Shown here in pieces: positions 43,682 to 51,277 of a stretch of 53,433 nt of DNA. The notes below the pieces were generated by a model. That model worked only from the letters and a program-made list of their open reading frames with translations, was not told the DNA's origin and made no database searches. The stretch's first letter is position 1; every line of letters begins with the position of its first letter. The position numbers and the translations under genes were made by a program. The stretch spans positions 1 through 53,433 of the forward strand of contig JAHJOG010000190.1 of the NCBI GenBank assembly GCA_018820395.1, given 5' to 3'. This stretch comes from Gammaproteobacteria bacterium (GTDB lineage: Bacteria > Pseudomonadota > Gammaproteobacteria > Burkholderiales > Burkholderiaceae_C).

Positions 43682-43697
43682 GTACAGATGTACAGTA
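43678..43697. promoter_or_regulatory. LexA (SOS) box TACTGT-N8-ACAGTA over the umuD start codon
   Basis: A perfect palindromic consensus (CTGT-N8-ACAG with TA flanks on both sides) spans the ATG at 43688. LexA bound here would cover both the -10 element and the transcript start, so umuDC should be SOS-induced; the divergent SRAP gene may share the control. Confidence 0.88.
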
Positions 43698-44128
43698 TTC
43701 CGCCGCTCGCCCTGGAAGCGAGCGTCGATCCCCCCACGCTGCCGCTCCCCACGGTCGAAGGCCGGTTGCGGGCGGGTTTCCCTTCGCCGGCGGACGATTT
43801 CGCGATCAAGCGGCAAGATCTCAACGATCTGCTGATCACCCATCCACTGGCGACCTTCTACTGGCGGGTGAGTGGCCAATCGATGGTGGAGGCAGGCATC
43901 GGTGACGGTGACTTGCTCGTAGTGAACCGCGCCATCACGCCGGTGCACCGGCACATCGTGGTGGCGCAGGTCGACGGCGACTTCACGGTGAAGTACCTGT
44001 ACAAGCGCAGCGGCCGCATCAAGCTCATGGCGGCAAACCCGACCTTTCCAGAGATCACCTTCAAGGAAGGCCAGCAGCTCATCGTCTGCGGCGTGGTCAC
44101 AGCGGCCATCAAGCGCTTCGTCAAGTAG
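43688..44128 (+). CDS. umuD: UmuD-like S24 peptidase, DNA polymerase V subunit
   Basis: A 146-residue LexA/UmuD-type serine peptidase: cleavage site Ala29-Gly30 in [12 protein letters not shown], catalytic Ser65 in [15 protein letters not shown] and Lys102 in [10 protein letters not shown]. RecA-stimulated self-cleavage yields UmuD', which binds UmuC. ATG at 43688 is the only in-frame family-like start and lies inside the LexA box, so the mRNA may be leaderless. umuC starts 10 bases after its stop. Confidence 0.93.
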   Translation: MYSIPPLALEASVDPPTLPLPTVEGRLRAGFPSPADDFAIKRQDLNDLLITHPLATFYWRVSGQSMVEAGIGDGDLLVVNRAITPVHRHIVVAQVDGDFTVKYLYKRSGRIKLMAANPTFPEITFKEGQQLIVCGVVTAAIKRFVK

Positions 44129-44138
44129 CGAGCCTTGC

Positions 44139-45437
44139 ATGTACGCGCTGATCGACGGCAATAATTTCTATGTGTCTTGCGAGAGGGTGTTTCGCCCGAG
44201 CTTGGCGGGCCAGCCGGTGATCGTGCTGAGCAACAACGACGGCTGCGCGATTGCGCGCAGCAACGAAGCCAAGGCGCTCGGCATCGCGATGGGGGCGCCC
44301 TGGTTCCAGATCCAGCAGAAGCTGCCGGACGCAGGGGTCGTGGCCTTGAGCGCGAACTTCACGCTCTACGGCGACATGAGCAACCGAATGATGGCGATCG
44401 CCGCGGGCCTCGGGCCGGAGCAAGAGATCTACAGCATCGACGAATCATTCATCGACCTGAGCGCGATGGGCGGTGACCTGGTAGCACGCAGCCACCGGGT
44501 GCGCGAGCGCATTCTTCAGTGGATCGGCATTCCGTGCGGTATCGGGATCGGGTCGACGAAGACCCTGGCCAAGCTCGCGAACCACATCGCCAAGACCGCG
44601 GACCGCAAGCCCGGCAGCTACCCCGCCGAACTGGGGCGCGTATGCAATCTGAGCGCCTTGCCGCAGAGCGACCTCGACGCGGTGCTGGCCGCCACAGAAC
44701 TCGGCGAGGTGTGGGGCATCGGCCGGCGCATCGGTGCGCAGCTGAGGGAAGCGGGCCTCAGCTCCGTGCTAGATGTCGTGAGGCTCGACCCGGCGATGGT
44801 GCGAGGACGCTGGTCGGTCGTTCTCGAGCGCACGGTGCGTGAGTTGCAGGGGCAAGCGTGCGTGGGATTCGAGGACGTGGCACCGGCCAAGAAGGAGATC
44901 GCCTGCACGCGCAGCTTCGGGCATCCCGTGACGCAGCTCAAGGAGCTGATAGAAGCCGTCAGCCAGTTCGCAAGCCGTGCGGCGGAGAAGCTGCGGGCGC
45001 AGGGCAGCCACGCGGCGCAGGTGCTGGCCTTCATTCACACGAGTCCGTTCCGGCGGCAGGACAAGCAGTACTCGCGCTCGGTCACGGTTCCGCTGCGGCG
45101 ACCGACAGCCGACACATCGCTGATCGTGCAGGCGGCGGTGGCGGCTGTGAAGGCGGCCTTCAAACCCGGCTTCAACTATTCGAAAGCGGGCGTGATGCTG
45201 CTCGACCTGCAGGCGGGCTCTGTGCACCAGGGCGAACTGGCGTTCGACGAAGAGGGGACTGACCGCAGCGCGCTGATGGCGACCGTGGATCGGCTCAACG
45301 ACCGCTTCGGGCGCGGTGCGGTCGCGCTCGCGAGTACAGGGCAATCGGACGGCCAGCGGGGATGGCGCATGAAGCAGTCGCTCAAGACGCCGGAGTACAC
45401 GACGCGGTGGGCGGATGTGCCGCGGGTGTTGGCGTAG
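44139..45437 (+). CDS. umuC: DNA polymerase V catalytic subunit UmuC (Y family)
   Basis: A 432-residue Y-family polymerase: [20 protein letters not shown] (first metal ligand Asp6 and steric gate region), [34 protein letters not shown] (Asp101-Glu102), [42 protein letters not shown] (helix-hairpin-helix), and the C-terminal little-finger part with DUF4113-like end [29 protein letters not shown]. Performs error-prone translesion synthesis with UmuD'. SOS control through the shared LexA box. Confidence 0.96.
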   Translation: MYALIDGNNFYVSCERVFRPSLAGQPVIVLSNNDGCAIARSNEAKALGIAMGAPWFQIQQKLPDAGVVALSANFTLYGDMSNRMMAIAAGLGPEQEIYSIDESFIDLSAMGGDLVARSHRVRERILQWIGIPCGIGIGSTKTLAKLANHIAKTADRKPGSYPAELGRVCNLSALPQSDLDAVLAATELGEVWGIGRRIGAQLREAGLSSVLDVVRLDPAMVRGRWSVVLERTVRELQGQACVGFEDVAPAKKEIACTRSFGHPVTQLKELIEAVSQFASRAAEKLRAQGSHAAQVLAFIHTSPFRRQDKQYSRSVTVPLRRPTADTSLIVQAAVAAVKAAFKPGFNYSKAGVMLLDLQAGSVHQGELAFDEEGTDRSALMATVDRLNDRFGRGAVALASTGQSDGQRGWRMKQSLKTPEYTTRWADVPRVLA

Positions 45438-45553
45438 TGGGTTGGCTGGGCTGCAGATGGCTGCGTTGCAGCGGTAGCCGACATTCAAAAAGTGAACCCA
45501 AAGGGTTCACACCGCCACAAAGCAGACGTTCAACAGGCAGCTTCACGAACAAC

Positions 45554-45934
45554 TCAATCAAAGGCGGGTTGTGCTGGTTTAACCACTGGTTGACCGGCGG
45601 CAACCCAGGCCTCGTACCCGCCCGCCATCGACACCACATTCAGGTAGCCCATGTTGAGCATGGTGATGGCGGCGAGTGCTGACCGTCCGCTCGTCTTGCA
45701 ATACAGCAACACATTCATGTCGCGGCGCTCCAACTCGGGAGTACTCGACAGTTTGAATTCGAGCAATCCCCGTGGGACGTTGATAGCGCCTGCCAAGTGT
45801 CCAGCGGCGTATTCGTCTGCCTCCCGGACATCAATGATCACCTCGGCCGAGCGAAGGACATCGGGTGCCCGCTCGACAGTCACCTCTGTACAGTGAGCCT
45901 TGGCGGCGAGGACCAGATCGTGTGCTGTTTTCAT
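45554..45934 (-). CDS. Rhodanese-like sulfurtransferase
   Basis: A 126-residue single rhodanese domain: EVIIDVREADEYAAGHLAGAINVPRGLLEF, active-site Cys79 in LLYCKTSGRSALAA, and MGYLNVVSMAGGYEAW. Without a signal peptide it should act in the cytoplasm, moving sulfane sulfur from persulfides to acceptors such as cyanide, sulfite or thiols. Last gene of the sulfide cluster, 104 bases after the DsrE gene with a hairpin between. Start ATG at 45934. Confidence 0.92.
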   Translation of the reverse strand: MKTAHDLVLAAKAHCTEVTVERAPDVLRSAEVIIDVREADEYAAGHLAGAINVPRGLLEFKLSSTPELERRDMNVLLYCKTSGRSALAAITMLNMGYLNVVSMAGGYEAWVAAGQPVVKPAQPAFD

Positions 45935-46002
45935 AGGTTGGGCTGGATGTTGATGCGTTGGTGAAGGGTTGGATCCTGCGGCAATCGCTGTGCACAGAGA
46001 TC

Positions 46003-46028
46003 AAGGGGACACATTGATGTGTCCCCTT
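46003..46028. terminator. Hairpin AAGGGGACACA-TTGA-TGTGTCCCCTT
   Basis: A perfect 11-base stem with a 4-base loop between the DsrE stop and the rhodanese start. It can act as a terminator or as an mRNA-stabilising hairpin that separates the rhodanese gene from the rest. There is no long T-run, only TT on either strand. Confidence 0.5.
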
Positions 46029-46038
46029 CGCTGCGATC

Positions 46039-46452
46039 TCAAAACGCAAGAGTTCGCACGCCAGGCTTGAGCAGGTGGGCCGCGATGTCAGCGGGCTTTG
46101 CTGGTGTCACGCCAGCCAGCAGATCGGTGGCCTGACGGCCCGTATTCGGCAGGTACAGTGCACACACTTCGATTTTGGCACCTGCTTTGATCAAGCCTTG
46201 CAGCATCTGCTGCGGCGTAACGTTGCGCGGCTTCAGACTCGGCATGTTCTGACCAGTGACGGCAATGTCGCCAGCCGCGTCACACAGCAGAACGCGCACG
46301 TCGACCTTTTGCTCAAGCGCCTGTCCGGCGAGAACCAGCCCTGCGCCTTGGGCCATGACAGCCCCGGAATGGATAGACACAAACAACTCATCGGCCTGCG
46401 CCGCGATGGCGGAGGACAAAAGGACGGCGGCAATTAGGACAACTTTTTTCAT
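46039..46452 (-). CDS. Periplasmic DsrE-family protein
   Basis: A 137-residue protein with a signal peptide (MKKVVLIAAVLLSSAIAAQA-DE) and a DsrE/F-like fold: ELFVSIHSGAVMAQGAGLVLAGQALEQKVDVRVLLCDAAGDIAV, then NVTPQQMLQGLIKAGAKIEVCALYLPNTG. Two cysteines (in RVLLCD and IEVCALY) could carry sulfane sulfur; DsrE-like proteins bind or transfer sulfur in sulfur oxidisers. The ATG at 46452 is chosen because it opens the signal peptide. In the sulfide operon, 100 bases after the preceding gene. Confidence 0.88.
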   Translation of the reverse strand: MKKVVLIAAVLLSSAIAAQADELFVSIHSGAVMAQGAGLVLAGQALEQKVDVRVLLCDAAGDIAVTGQNMPSLKPRNVTPQQMLQGLIKAGAKIEVCALYLPNTGRQATDLLAGVTPAKPADIAAHLLKPGVRTLAF

Positions 46453-46552
46453 GGTTTTTGAAACTCTGATGGTTGATAAAACGAAACGCGGAACGAGGGA
46501 ACGAGGAAACAAAAGTGAGTGCGAGGTCTCGCGGGTGATGGCAGAAATGAAT

Positions 46553-47098
46553 TCAGGGGGTCTTAATGGCTGAACTAAGCCCCAACGCTGAGCGAAGATC
46601 AGTGTCGCTGCGCACTGTGCTGATCTTTGAGATGCGACCGTTTTCAAGGCGTAGCAACGTGGCCACACCAGGCTGGCGGGGCAGATCGGCCACCTGGGTC
46701 GCTTCAGCGGCTTCGCGCACCAGGGCGATAGAAAAGGGAAGCTTGCGCAGCTTCGGCAGCGCGAACATGCGCGTGATGGGTGCAGGCATGCCGCTGATGT
46801 CGGCAACGTAGACAAGGCCCGTGCGAGCCATCACGCCGGCCGGTTCGGCCGACAGGACGAAGCTGACCATGTCGCTCACCGATTTCTCGCTGGCGATCAG
46901 TACCCATCGGGTGCCTGACGGGATAACGACCGGCTTGTCGTGCTGGTCATTGAGCGTCAGTTCGGGCAGCGCCGATCCCTCTGACAGTGGCGCCGCAGTG
47001 AGCGGCCCGTGATGAGAGATCAGTGCGGCGCAAAGTACCGTGGCTGCACACATGGTGCGCCATGTGTGCAAGAGCTGGCTATGGGATAAGGCATTCAT
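46553..47098 (-). CDS. Exported hypothetical protein, possible thioredoxin-like fold
   Basis: A 181-residue protein with an N-terminal signal (MNALSHSQLLHTWRTMCAATVLCAALISHHGPLTAAP). The mature part resembles a peroxiredoxin/thioredoxin-like core in outline (LPELTLNDQHDKPVVIPSGTRWVLIASEKSVSDMV, later LPRQPGVATLLRLENGRI) but lacks a CxxC pair, so redox activity is doubtful. In the sulfide operon, 36 bases after the truncated haemoglobin gene. The function is unknown. Confidence 0.75.
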   Translation of the reverse strand: MNALSHSQLLHTWRTMCAATVLCAALISHHGPLTAAPLSEGSALPELTLNDQHDKPVVIPSGTRWVLIASEKSVSDMVSFVLSAEPAGVMARTGLVYVADISGMPAPITRMFALPKLRKLPFSIALVREAAEATQVADLPRQPGVATLLRLENGRISKISTVRSDTDLRSALGLSSAIKTP

Positions 47099-47134
47099 GT
47101 TTTGTCTTGTCGTGGTCGTCAGGGTATAGAGCTG

Positions 47135-47593
47135 TCAATGGGTGCAGGCTGTGATGTGTGGGGTGTTGATCAGGTGATCGGCCATGTCGGAGAAGGCGCA
47201 TTCGACGGATGCGCGCAACGCTGGGTCTTCCACCTGTTCGGCCAGCGCCAAGCGCATGCAAAACATCCATTCGTCTCGCATCACCTCATCGATCGCATAG
47301 GGTGCATGTCTCATGCGCAGTCGGGGGTGACCCCAATCGTGCACATACAAGGGAGGTCCTCCAAACCAGCCGCTGAGGAACTTGAACAGACTGTCGGCGC
47401 TGCCTGACAGGCTCACCGGGTGGAGCTGGCGCACGCGGTGCGCCTCGGGCAATTCGTCCATCAACCGGTAAAACCGGTCCACAAGCCGGTGTAGTGCCAG
47501 TGCACCGCCCAAGCGCGGGTAAACGCTGTCGAGCGCTGAATCGGCCGTGAGGCTTGATGTTGTGGTGTCGGCAGAGCCGCAGGAGGTAGTCAT
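47135..47593 (-). CDS. Group II truncated haemoglobin
   Basis: A 152-residue globin: SVYPRLGGALALHRLVDRFYRLMDELPEAHRVRQLHP (group II start), LFKFLSGWFGGPPLYVHDWGHPRLRMRHAPYAIDEVMRDEWMFCMRLAL. It shows the FxGWxGGPPLY pattern and a proximal histidine in the HPRLRMRHAPY stretch. Such globins bind O2, NO or sulfide. ATG at 47593 overlaps the stop of the metallo-hydrolase gene (ATGA). Its place in a sulfide operon suggests a sulfide or NO ligand role (inference). Confidence 0.9.
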   Translation of the reverse strand: MTTSCGSADTTTSSLTADSALDSVYPRLGGALALHRLVDRFYRLMDELPEAHRVRQLHPVSLSGSADSLFKFLSGWFGGPPLYVHDWGHPRLRMRHAPYAIDEVMRDEWMFCMRLALAEQVEDPALRASVECAFSDMADHLINTPHITACTH

Positions 47594-48258
47594 GAGGTGT
47601 GGACGGATGGCGCCGAAGGGGGAGATGAGAACGCGTTTGCCTCTGCGAAGGGTGCGCGCACACGCGCGAGAAAGGCATCGCGCGTCCCGCCGCCAAACCA
47701 GGGATGCCAGCGTCGTTGTTCCAGCACGTTCGACACGACGCGACCTTGCGTGGCGTGGCTGCAGAACAGCAAGGTTTCACCGGGCAAGGCGAATACTTGG
47801 CGCGTGGCGCTGTCCCACATCGCCTCAGGCTTGGCCGGCCTGGGTTGGTGCGGGCAGGCATCCACCGACAGCAGATCGCCGCAGAACAGCCGATCGCGCC
47901 ACAAATAACTCACGCAGCCTGCTGTGTGGCCTGGCGTTGGCATGACACGAAGCAGTTCGTTGCCGAAAACCAGCGCGCTGGTCCCGGCACCCGGTGCGTT
48001 CGGTTCGACGGAGCAAGGATGCTGGATGCGTAGCGCTGCGAGCGCATCCAAGGCAGCTGCCTCGCCGGGCAGGAGCGCGTCGTGATCGTGGGTGCGCAGC
48101 AACAGGCTCAAATGCAGCTTGTGTTCGTGCAGCATGGCCTTGAGCAGCGACACGTCAGCGCCACGTGGGTCAACCAGCGCGCACTCGCGGGTGTCCAGAT
48201 CGGCCAGCAGATAGCTCACTGCGCCACTGGCTTCGTCTTGAAGGATTCGAAAGTACAT
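47590..48258 (-). CDS. ETHE1-like MBL-fold protein (persulfide dioxygenase-like), altered metal motif
   Basis: A 222-residue metallo-beta-lactamase fold protein: MYFRILQDEASGAVSYLLADLDTRECALVDP is a typical ETHE1/persulfide dioxygenase start, so I use ATG 48258. A TTG at 48309 overlapping the upstream stop as TTGA is an alternative. Residues corresponding to the mononuclear iron ligands are present: His57 in RTHDHD, His111 in TPGHTAGC, Asp128 in FCGDLL. The usual HxHxDH reads H-D-H-D-A-L, so the second-site Asp and His are missing. Function as glutathione persulfide dioxygenase is likely from context but needs testing. Overlaps the globin gene by four bases. Confidence 0.85.
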   Translation of the reverse strand: MYFRILQDEASGAVSYLLADLDTRECALVDPRGADVSLLKAMLHEHKLHLSLLLRTHDHDALLPGEAAALDALAALRIQHPCSVEPNAPGAGTSALVFGNELLRVMPTPGHTAGCVSYLWRDRLFCGDLLSVDACPHQPRPAKPEAMWDSATRQVFALPGETLLFCSHATQGRVVSNVLEQRRWHPWFGGGTRDAFLARVRAPFAEANAFSSPPSAPSVHTS

Positions 48259-48305
48259 GCCGAGGTCCGGGTGGTGTCTGTCAGTGCGCAGGGCTGGGGC
48301 CCGGC

Positions 48306-48650
48306 TCAAGTCTGTGCGCGCCCACGCTGCCAGGCGAACAGGGGCCAGATGAAGGCTGCAACGGCCCCACCCATGGCCGCAGCGAGCCCAAGGAGGGTGG
48401 CCCAGTCCAGCCAGTAGCCCATGTCGGACAGCGTGGAACGCAGCGACCCTGGCACCAGCATGAAAGCGGCGACTGCAGCGCCCCCCCCGATGAGAAACGC
48501 AGGCAGCAAACCAGCGCGCCAGTGGGCGCCAGCAGTTCGCCAGGCCGTGCCCATCAGCGCCAGCCAGGCCAAGGCTGCAACCAGCAGCAGCGGCCAGACA
48601 CCCAGCGCAATTTCCCAGACGATGTTCAGCATCAGCCAGATTTCATACAT
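48306..48650 (-). CDS. Inner-membrane protein of the sulfide operon
   Basis: A 114-residue protein with three predicted helices: MYEIWLMLNIVWEIALGVWPLLLVAALAWLALMG (about 5-38, probably one long or two short), AGLLPAFLIGGGAAVAAFMLVP and WATLLGLAAAMGGAVAAFIWPLFAW. No recognised family. Start ATG at 48650, 40 bases after the quinone oxidoreductase gene, with which it may associate at the membrane. Confidence 0.75.
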   Translation of the reverse strand: MYEIWLMLNIVWEIALGVWPLLLVAALAWLALMGTAWRTAGAHWRAGLLPAFLIGGGAAVAAFMLVPGSLRSTLSDMGYWLDWATLLGLAAAMGGAVAAFIWPLFAWQRGRAQT

Positions 48651-48690
48651 GGTCGGTCTCCTTGATTTTTTGGGTTGAAGCGAAGGGGGC

Positions 48691-50022
48691 TCAGACCCGG
48701 CCTTTGAGCACCGCCACGTAGGCAGGTTTGAGCATGCGCACCTTCATCAACCACGCGAAGAAACTGTCTCGCAGCGGCTCGATGACCGGCAGCGTTGGGG
48801 TGAGCCTGCCTTCGTAGTCGAACTCGATCAACATCGCCGAGCCTTCGCGCGTGATCAGCGGGCAGGAGGTGTAGCCGTCAAAGGTCTCGCTGGCCTGGCG
48901 CCCAGCAATCGCCTCCACCAGGTTGTGCACCACCAGCGGCGCACTCTTTTTCACCGTGGCGGCCGTCTTTCCGCGCGGAGTGCCGTTGATGTCGCCAATG
49001 CCGAACACGTTGGGAAACCGGCGGTGCTGCAGCGTGGCCTTGTCCACCTCCAGCCAGCCACCAGCGGCAAACGGGCCTTCCTTCCAGGCCAGCTCGCTGT
49101 TCTTCACCGCATCGGGCGCGCGCATGGGCGGCACCACATGGATGAAGTCGTAAGGCATTTCCTGGGTCTCGCCTTCGGGCGACGAGAACGTGGCTCGGCG
49201 CGCGCCGATGTCGATGGCCGTGAGCTTGCGGGAGAACTCCACGTCGATGTCCAGCGCCTTCCAGCGCTCGAGCACGTTGTCGTTGACCACCTTGACACCG
49301 AACACATTGCCCAGCGCCGACTGAAAGCCGATCTTCGAGACTCCCAGCGTGCCCGCCTTGAGCAGCCGGTCGCGCAGCATGAAGGTCATCTTCAGCGGCG
49401 CACCCGCGCATTTGAGCGGTGTGGCGGGCAGCGTCATCACGGCGTCGCCACCTTTGGCCGTGAAGGCCTGCATGGCCGCCCAGGTGGCTTGCGCGGCCTC
49501 GGGGCCGGGGTAGACGCTGGTGAGACCTCCGCGCCCGATGGCGGCCACATCCATGCCGGCGATCTGCGCAAAGTCCAAGTGCACACCGGTGGCCACCACC
49601 AGAAAGTCGTAGGGGATGCGCTGTCCGCCTGCGGTGATGACGGTGTTGGCCACGGGGTCGAAGCTTGCCACCATGTCCTTCACCCGTTCGACGCCGGCGG
49701 GTTGAAAGTCGGCGTTGCGGTCGCGCACCTTGGACACCGGCCACACACCGGAGGCCACCAGGGTGTATCCCGGCTGGTAGTTGTGTTCTTCCTTGCGGTC
49801 GACGATGGTGATCTTTGCGCCGTCGAGCATCTGCGCCAGTCGGTTGGCCACCGCAATGCCGCCCAGCCCGCTGCCGGCAATGACGATGCGCGCGCTGGTC
49901 TTGACGGCGGCGCGGGCGGGCGATGGTGCGGTGGCGCCGGCCACCAGGGGTGCTGCCGCCAGGGCTTGCAGCCAGCGCCTGCGCGCCGGGTCCATGGGGG
50001 GGGCGGTCCGTGGGTTCTTCAT
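48691..50022 (-). CDS. sqr: Sulfide:quinone oxidoreductase-type flavoprotein, Tat-exported
   Basis: A 443-residue flavoprotein. A twin-arginine signal (ARRRWLQALAAAPLVAGATAPSPARA, residues 13-38) is followed by the FAD site ARIVIAGSGLGGIAVANRL (44-62) and YDFLVVATG. Redox cysteines are Cys205 in TPLKCAGAPLKM and Cys387 in GYTSCPLIT, as in SQR; the C-terminus VRMLKPAYVAVLKGRV fits membrane association. It should oxidise sulfide to persulfide and reduce quinone at the periplasmic face. The flavocytochrome c FccB family is the alternative. The ATG at 50022 follows GGAG by six bases. Lies 79 bases after the DUF2474 gene. Confidence 0.88.
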   Translation of the reverse strand: MKNPRTAPPMDPARRRWLQALAAAPLVAGATAPSPARAAVKTSARIVIAGSGLGGIAVANRLAQMLDGAKITIVDRKEEHNYQPGYTLVASGVWPVSKVRDRNADFQPAGVERVKDMVASFDPVANTVITAGGQRIPYDFLVVATGVHLDFAQIAGMDVAAIGRGGLTSVYPGPEAAQATWAAMQAFTAKGGDAVMTLPATPLKCAGAPLKMTFMLRDRLLKAGTLGVSKIGFQSALGNVFGVKVVNDNVLERWKALDIDVEFSRKLTAIDIGARRATFSSPEGETQEMPYDFIHVVPPMRAPDAVKNSELAWKEGPFAAGGWLEVDKATLQHRRFPNVFGIGDINGTPRGKTAATVKKSAPLVVHNLVEAIAGRQASETFDGYTSCPLITREGSAMLIEFDYEGRLTPTLPVIEPLRDSFFAWLMKVRMLKPAYVAVLKGRV

Positions 50023-50101
50023 GCTTGTCTCCATCTTTTGGGGGGTGATTGACGCGGAAGTGGTTTGTCGCAAGCTCGGACGCTTGTCTGTGTTGCGGCG
50101 G

Positions 50102-50266
50102 TCAGGTCTTCAGCACCCAGCGCAACACCATGGCGACGGCCAGCAGCGCGGAGATGCTCGCGGCCCAGATGCCGACCATCCAGAGCAGCCGGTTCCACAG
50201 GGGCGGCAGCGGTTCGTCGGTGCGCCGGGTGTCGATGGCCGGCCAGTGCGGCAGAGGGGTTTTCAT
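50102..50266 (-). CDS. DUF2474 family small membrane protein (cytochrome bd accessory)
   Basis: A 54-residue protein: MKTPLPHWPAIDTRRTDEP, then one transmembrane helix (NRLLWMVGIWAASISALLAVAMVL, about 25-48) and KT at the end. Its ATG overlaps the cydB stop (ATGA). DUF2474 proteins sit after cioAB/cydB genes and are thought to stabilise the oxidase, like CydX. Short, but position and helix make it convincing. Confidence 0.85.
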   Translation of the reverse strand: MKTPLPHWPAIDTRRTDEPLPPLWNRLLWMVGIWAASISALLAVAMVLRWVLKT

Positions 50267-51267
50267 GCGTGGTACCCGTCAGCGTTGACCTTGCCGCGGA
50301 ACACCCAGTACGACCAGGCCGTATAGCCCAGGATCATGGGCAGCACGAAGGCCGTGCCCCAGAGCATGAAGACCTGGCCGCTGCGGTCGGTGGCCGCGTC
50401 CCAGATGGTCACGGCGCCGGGCACGACGTACGGGAACACGCTGATGCACAGGCCCACGAAGCTCAGCAGGAAGATGCCCAGCGTGAGCAGGAAGGGCGCG
50501 GTCTCATGGCCGGCCTTGAGGCTGCGCACAAAGGCCACGCTGGCCAGAGCCACCAGCACCGGCACCGGAGCCACCCACAGGGCGTTGGGCCAGTTGAGCC
50601 AGTTGCTGAAGTAGTCGGCGCTCAGAAAGAGGGTGGCGACGCTCACCGCCCCGATGGCCGCCAGCGTGGCGCCACCCAGCCACCAGGCCATGGCGCGTGC
50701 CTGGCGTTGCAAGTTGCCTTCGGCTTTCATCACGAGCCAGGTGGAGCCGAGCAGCGCATAGGCCACCACCACGCTCACGCCGGTGAGCAACGAGAAGGGC
50801 GTGAGCCAGTCCCACCAGCCACCGGCGTACGCCCGCTCGCTGATGGCCACACCTTGCAGCAGCGCGCCCAGGATCACGCCTTGCGAGAACGCGGCCAGCA
50901 GCGATCCGCCGGTGAACGCGAAGTCCCAGAAGCCGCGGTGGGCCGGGTCGCGCCAGCGGAATTCAAACGCCACACCGCGGAACACCAGGGCCAGCAGCAT
51001 GGCGATGATGGGCGCATACAGCGCGGAGAAGATCAGGCCGTAGGCCAGTGGAAAGGCCGCGAGCAGGCCACCGCCGCCCATGACCAGCCAGGTTTCGTTG
51101 CCGTCCCACACCGGCGCGATGCTGTTCATCGCGGTGTCGCGGTCGTGGCCCACCTTGAAGGTGTTGAACAGGATGCCGATGCCGAGGTCGAAACCGTCGA
51201 GCACCACGTAGATGAAGACAGCCACCACGATGATGAGGGCCCAGATGACAGTCAGGTCGATGTTCAT
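50263..51267 (-). CDS. cydB: Cytochrome bd-type quinol oxidase subunit II
   Basis: A 334-residue membrane subunit: MNIDLTVIWALIIVVAVFIYVVLDGFDLGIGILF (first helix with the GFDLG motif), APVWDGNETWLVMGGGGLLAAFPLAY (the conserved WDGNETWL loop), RDPAHRGFWDFAFTGGSLLAAF, and the C-terminal MILGYTAWSYWVFRGKV. About eight helices. It partners the upstream subunit I; 10 bases separate the two genes. Oxidises quinol and reduces oxygen without proton pumping. Confidence 0.95.
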   Translation of the reverse strand: MNIDLTVIWALIIVVAVFIYVVLDGFDLGIGILFNTFKVGHDRDTAMNSIAPVWDGNETWLVMGGGGLLAAFPLAYGLIFSALYAPIIAMLLALVFRGVAFEFRWRDPAHRGFWDFAFTGGSLLAAFSQGVILGALLQGVAISERAYAGGWWDWLTPFSLLTGVSVVVAYALLGSTWLVMKAEGNLQRQARAMAWWLGGATLAAIGAVSVATLFLSADYFSNWLNWPNALWVAPVPVLVALASVAFVRSLKAGHETAPFLLTLGIFLLSFVGLCISVFPYVVPGAVTIWDAATDRSGQVFMLWGTAFVLPMILGYTAWSYWVFRGKVNADGYHA

Positions 51268-51277
51268 GTGCTTCCCC

